A stretch of DNA of 64,000 bases from Hyaloscypha bicolor E (taxonomy: Eukaryota; Ascomycota; Leotiomycetes; Helotiales; Hyaloscyphaceae), in the NCBI RefSeq assembly GCF_002865645.1, contig NW_020194589.1, forward strand, positions 1,658,812 to 1,722,811, written 5' to 3'. Made by a program: the position numbers and the translations under genes. Positions 60,201-64,000 of this stretch are shown here, piece after piece. Each line of letters starts with the position of its first letter. The stretch's first letter is position 1. Under the pieces are notes generated by a model. It worked only from the letters and a program-made list of their open reading frames with translations, was not told the origin of the DNA and did not search any database.

Positions 60201-61990
60201 AATTATATAACTAAAACTATAGCTTAGAATCTGAAACTATCTTTTAATAATCTCTTAAGATTAAAAAAAATTCTGGACTACTAAAAAGAAAACTACTTAA
60301 AAAAAAAAAGGATCTAGATAGCTAAGAAAAGGCCCGGAATAATAATAGAGATATTCTTTCTCTGGATTTTTTTATCTATAAAGGTTTTCTAGGATTTTAT
60401 TAAGGCTTATAAGAATTATATTTAAATTATTAGAAAAAAGATTTAGAATTAAAAAAGATTTATTATAAGTAAACTAGCTATAGGTATCTTAAATAAATAA
60501 ACTCTAATTCCTATAAATTCCTAATTTCTAAAGCAAAAATACCAAATACTAGTTTTATTTAGGACTTAGTAAAGAATTAGCTAATACTTTCCGGAATCTA
60601 CTTATTTCTTAATAGGATATAGTTATACTATAATAATATTAGTATTAAGGATATTAAGAGAAATAAATAAGGAACTTATAATTATTATATATATCTTATA
60701 AAAGGCCCGAATTTCTAAAGTCAGGTCCCAAATAGCTATAAGTATTATATTATTAGTACTTGAAATACTAGTAGTAAACTATTTAGTAATCTTAATAGTA
60801 ATCTCGGTAATAAGATTAATATCTTAAAAATAGACTTTATAATATTTCTTTAAGGAATTAGTAAGTACCTAAATATATTAGAAAGAACTTACTTTTAGAA
60901 TACTAATTCAAGTAATATTATTCTCTGCCTTATTAAGATAGAAAGAAGAATTCCGAAGCTTATTAGTATCCTTCTAGTTTTTAAAAACCTAATTAATAGT
61001 ATTATCTATATTAGTATAATATTATTTAGGATATTTTTCAAGAAATTTCTTAAAGATTATAATAGTATCTTTCTAGAACTAGTAAGCCTCTAATAAGTAA
61101 TAAGGAATCTGAAATTATATTAGCTTTAATAGATATTAAAACTAAAGAACTTACTAATATATAAGACTTAGAACCCTTATTATAATAATTATAATTCTTC
61201 TTACTAAATACTATAGTATATAAGATAAAGAAATTAATAAGCAAATACTTAAAGTATTTCAAGTATCTACTAGTAATAGGAAAGAAGGCTATAAGATTAC
61301 CTTTATACTTATAATTATATTAGTAGATAATAAAGCCAGAAGAAAATATTATAGAATTAATTAAAAATAATTAAAGAAGACTTAAAGAAGAGTAGAAAAA
61401 GAGGCTAGAAAGTAATAATAGAAGAAGTTATTATATATATAGTTATTAGAAAGAAAGAAAGTATATAGTAATATAAAGAGGTTCTTTTATAGAAATAGAG
61501 AGTTATCTGGATTAATTACTAGTTTTCGTACTAGTCCTAATTAGAATTTAGTATAACTAATTAATATATGCTTTCAGGAGCCTATAAATAATTTCTAGGA
61601 CCTTAGAAATATTTATATAGGTTTCTTATATAAATATTTATTAAATTCTTTCTATATAGCTATTTAGATTATTCTAATACGAGATCTAATAGGTAGTATT
61701 AATTTTATAAGATAGTGCCTTAGTACTTTAAATTAAGCTAATTAGAATACTTAGATCCTAAACGAAATTATAATTACCGGCTAGCTCCTATACCTGGAAT
61801 ATAATTACTCTTCCTTCTTATTTACTTAGCCCTAATCTAATTAGACGATTTTTATATCTATTATCTAGATTATATTAGTAAAACTACCTCTTAAGATATT
61901 AGAAGTTTATATTAATTAAATAAATAATTAATTAAATATTTACTAGGATTAATGAATCTTGGGAATAAGATCCTAGAAAAGAAGTATAGT

Positions 61991-62288
61991 TATAATATAT
62001 ATAGGATTATATATAATTTAAAGATATATAATAAACCTCGGATATTACAGGTATTAATTAGAGAGATTAGCAGCCCTTTAATATCCTAACTAATTACTAT
62101 TTATATTATATATATTAGGCTTATAAATTACTAATTATATATATACTATCGGGGCCTCCTATTTAGAGGAGGCTTCCCTGGACCTTATAGGAGAGATAGA
62201 GATTAGTTCTATATTGAATTTAATACTATAGTTTTATAATATACTAATTTATTTTATTATCTTATTACTTACTAATAAATACCTTATA
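61991..62288 (+). repeat. Inner element 3' LTR
   Basis: Partner of 54461-54758, same length, preceded by a purine-rich stretch (62-kb side of GAAAAGAAG) suitable as polypurine tract. Confidence 0.85.
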
Positions 62289-62293
62289 TTTAA

Positions 62294-63952
62294 TATCTAG
62301 AAATTATTTAATTATTCTTATAAACTTGGAATTAATAAAAGTATATTTATTTATTCTAGTATTAATAAGAGAAAAAGTCTTAATACCTAATCTATTATTA
62401 CTAATTATATAAGAGAATATAAATGCTTTATTTTCTAGTAACTAGTTCAAATTAACTTTTACTATATTTATATAATATGGCCCTAAAAAAGAAACTTCCT
62501 TTAGGGGTTCTTATTTCCCTATTCTATACTCTTAAATAGCTTACTTATAGTAAGTATTACTAGCTTGGCCACTAAAACTTGCTTTATATACTCTATCTTG
62601 GGCTCTAGATAATTCCTAGATATATAACCAAATTTATTATAGTTATAGTACTTGAGATCTAAGGATCCGGGCTTCGGGGTAATAGACTTATCTATTATTA
62701 GGATCTTGGGAGCGGGCTTTATATAAGAAATATCTCCTGGGCTTGGCTTGTCTATATCTTTATTAGCTTTCTTAGATACCTGTTTTTTCTTTTTATAATA
62801 AGCTCGGATCTACTAGTTATTTATAATATAATATTATATAAACTCTATAATACGAATAGCCGGGTTATTATAATATATAGTTATAGCTTCTTAAAGCTTC
62901 CAGGTGAGCTTATTATTTAGGTTATTCTTAAGGTCTTATAAATTAATATTTCCGTCTGCTATATATCTCAGGAATAGGGTATAGAACTCCTAAAAGGTCT
63001 GGCTTTTCTTTATAAATAGCTTCTTAAATACTTGCCGAGTATTATATTTCTTGTTCAGGTTACTATATAGCTTCTCCAGATAGATATATAGTTCCCTAAT
63101 AATCTCGTATATATATTAACTATCCTGGTTTAAGTAGGGAGAGATTAGTATAAGGATATAGCTACTTATATGGCCGGATATATAAATAATCTTGAGGTCC
63201 TCTATCTAATAGGTATTAGAGTTACTATAGAGCTTATTCTTGATCTAAACTAACTAATTATTAAAAGTAATACTATTCTTGGTTATATCTTCGAAAATGG
63301 AAAGATTAGGGAGTTTAACTAAGTATTTACTTTCTAGAATAGGAAAACCGGTTATCCCGGTAGGCTATATAATAAGCTTCTCAATAATAGCTTTATTCTT
63401 TTATAGGGCTTACTTGGTTTCTTTTAGCTAATCCCGATAATTCTTACTATAGATAAGGATATTATATATCTTTAGAATTAGCTTAATAATCTCTTTATAT
63501 AAAGCCTCTGGGTTCTAAAGTAACTCTTGGAACTCCGCCTTTAATAAGGCAGGTCTCTCTTTTTCCTCTATTCTCTAAAAGAGAGTATCTTTTCTACTAT
63601 AAATATTAACGGGATACTCGGACCCCTTAGGAGACTCGATAAGAGGCTCTGGTCCACCTTCTGGTAGTATACTAGTAGTATCTTATACTATAGCTTCTTC
63701 TAACTTGCCTAGTTATTCCGGGACTTGCTTTCTTGTAGATCTTCGTTTAGTAGTAAGGTTACTAGCCTATCCGCTTGCCTGGCCGGTCCAGGGCTTTCTT
63801 GCCTAGTCGTTCTAGGGCTTTCTTTTGTTCTGATATTAGTTAACCGGTTCGGGAGTAGCTACGGTATATCGCGTCTGTACTCGTTAAAAACCGATCGGGT
63901 GGGTATTATTTAAATCCTCCGCAGGATTGAGAAATGGGTAAGCTTTGAATTA
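62294..63952 (-). pseudogene. Outer element gag remains with mutated zinc knuckle
   Basis: On minus, 62652-62601 reads KYYNYNKFGYISRNYLEP, a CCHC zinc knuckle (C-x2-C-x4-H-x4-C) in which all three Cys and the His are Tyr. Cys to Tyr (TGC to TAC) is the RIP change; His to Tyr (CAC/CAT to TAC/TAT) is C-to-T at CpA on the coding strand. The upstream capsid part is unreadable. Confidence 0.7.
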
Positions 63953-64000
63953 TATTACGAGTACAAGATCTAGGGCCTGGAAGGCATAGTTAGACTGTCT
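63953..64000 (-). repeat. Outer element 5' LTR, start only
   Basis: 48 bp matching the beginning of 50250-50512 (ACGAGTACAAGATCTAGGGC versus ACGAGTATAAGATCTAGGGC). Truncated by the window edge. Confidence 0.75.

Larger units (their letters stand above)
54461..62288 (+). mobile_element. Inner Ty3/Gypsy chromovirus, nested, 7,828 bp
   Basis: Two 298-bp LTRs (54461-54758 and 61991-62288) with 5-bp flanks CTTAA (54456-54460) and TTTAA (62289-62293), one C/T difference. The plus strand carries gag (about 54.8-56.3 kb), reverse transcriptase (57.1-57.7), RNase H (57.9-58.3), integrase (59.0-59.7) and a C-terminal chromodomain-like block (about 60.1). About 1.8 kb follows before the 3' LTR. All frames are RIP-broken. 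It sits between gag and pol of the outer element. Confidence 0.85.
50250..64000 (-). mobile_element. Outer Ty3/Gypsy LTR retrotransposon, minus strand, partial
   Basis: The LTR copy at 50250-50512 (starts TGTTACGAG) recurs at 63953 (TATTACGAG) and runs off the right edge. Between them, on minus, lie gag remains (63950-62294) and pol remains (54460-50530), split by the inner element 54461-62288. Without that insertion the element would be about 6 kb. A run of 12 C (12 G on minus) at 50513-50524 adjoins the 3' LTR at the polypurine-tract position. All frames are RIP-broken. Confidence 0.8.

Noticed and set aside
61050..61262. 70-codon minus-strand ORF
   Set aside because: Chance ORF in RIP-made AT-rich DNA inside the inner retrotransposon (Tyr, Ile, Asn and Leu only in most positions).
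1..64000. tRNA or rRNA genes
   Set aside because: I looked for T-loop-like GGTTCRANTC contexts with plausible stems and found none convincing; a covariance-model search would settle it.

Overview
The window looks like nuclear DNA of a filamentous ascomycete (Pezizomycotina). Genes are split by short introns (about 45-160 bp). Families typical of these fungi are present: HET, 2EXR, Zn(II)2Cys6, fungal-rhodopsin/PTH11-like, Slx8-type RING and GMC oxidoreductase. Gene-bearing DNA of ordinary composition alternates with very AT-rich blocks whose transposon remains carry the TpA-rich, stop-riddled signature of repeat-induced point mutation (RIP). I did not identify the species.

Layout. 1-2960: broken HET gene (minus, running off the left edge) and broken 2EXR gene (plus). 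3653-4798: intact class I methyltransferase, four exons. 5281-7366: GMC oxidoreductase pseudogene whose central 1.28 kb is inverted in place between 6-bp inverted repeats. 7636-8503: intact C2H2 zinc-finger gene. 9.2-12.0 kb: AT-rich relic. 12007-13650: acetyl-CoA transporter (AT-1/SLC33A1-like). 14.4-17.8 kb: hairpin, palindromic tandem array, Zn(II)2Cys6 pseudogene and a 697-bp MITE with TAA target duplication. 19467-21015: seven-exon rhodopsin-like membrane protein, with duplicated DNA upstream. 22982-27779: aminoglycoside-phosphotransferase-like gene split by a 3.8-kb hAT transposon with an 8-bp target duplication. 28242-29582: fungal membrane protein. 30775-31819: Oma1-like M48 homologue lacking the catalytic Glu. 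32.3-35.1 kb: HET and F-box-like pseudogenes.

35.6-48.8 kb is the well-kept, gene-dense part: mitochondrial DNA polymerase gamma, head-to-head with an Slx8-like RING E3, a CofD/YvcK-like protein, a large secreted subtilase whose catalytic Asp reads Asn, and a DUF1993 protein. From about 49 kb to the right edge is a transposon nest: a Tc1/mariner copy (minus) interrupted by a Ty3/Gypsy element (minus, LTR 263 bp), itself interrupted by a second Gypsy chromovirus (plus, two 298-bp LTRs, 5-bp target duplication).

The window reads as a housekeeping island flanked by decaying accessory DNA. Incompatibility/recognition and kinase-like genes are dying through stops, frameshifts, insertion and inversion, and several of the lesions are C-to-T changes at CpA, as RIP would make. 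I saw no convincing new defence or biosynthetic system; the most unusual items are the in-gene inversion and the two hydrolases with changed catalytic residues.
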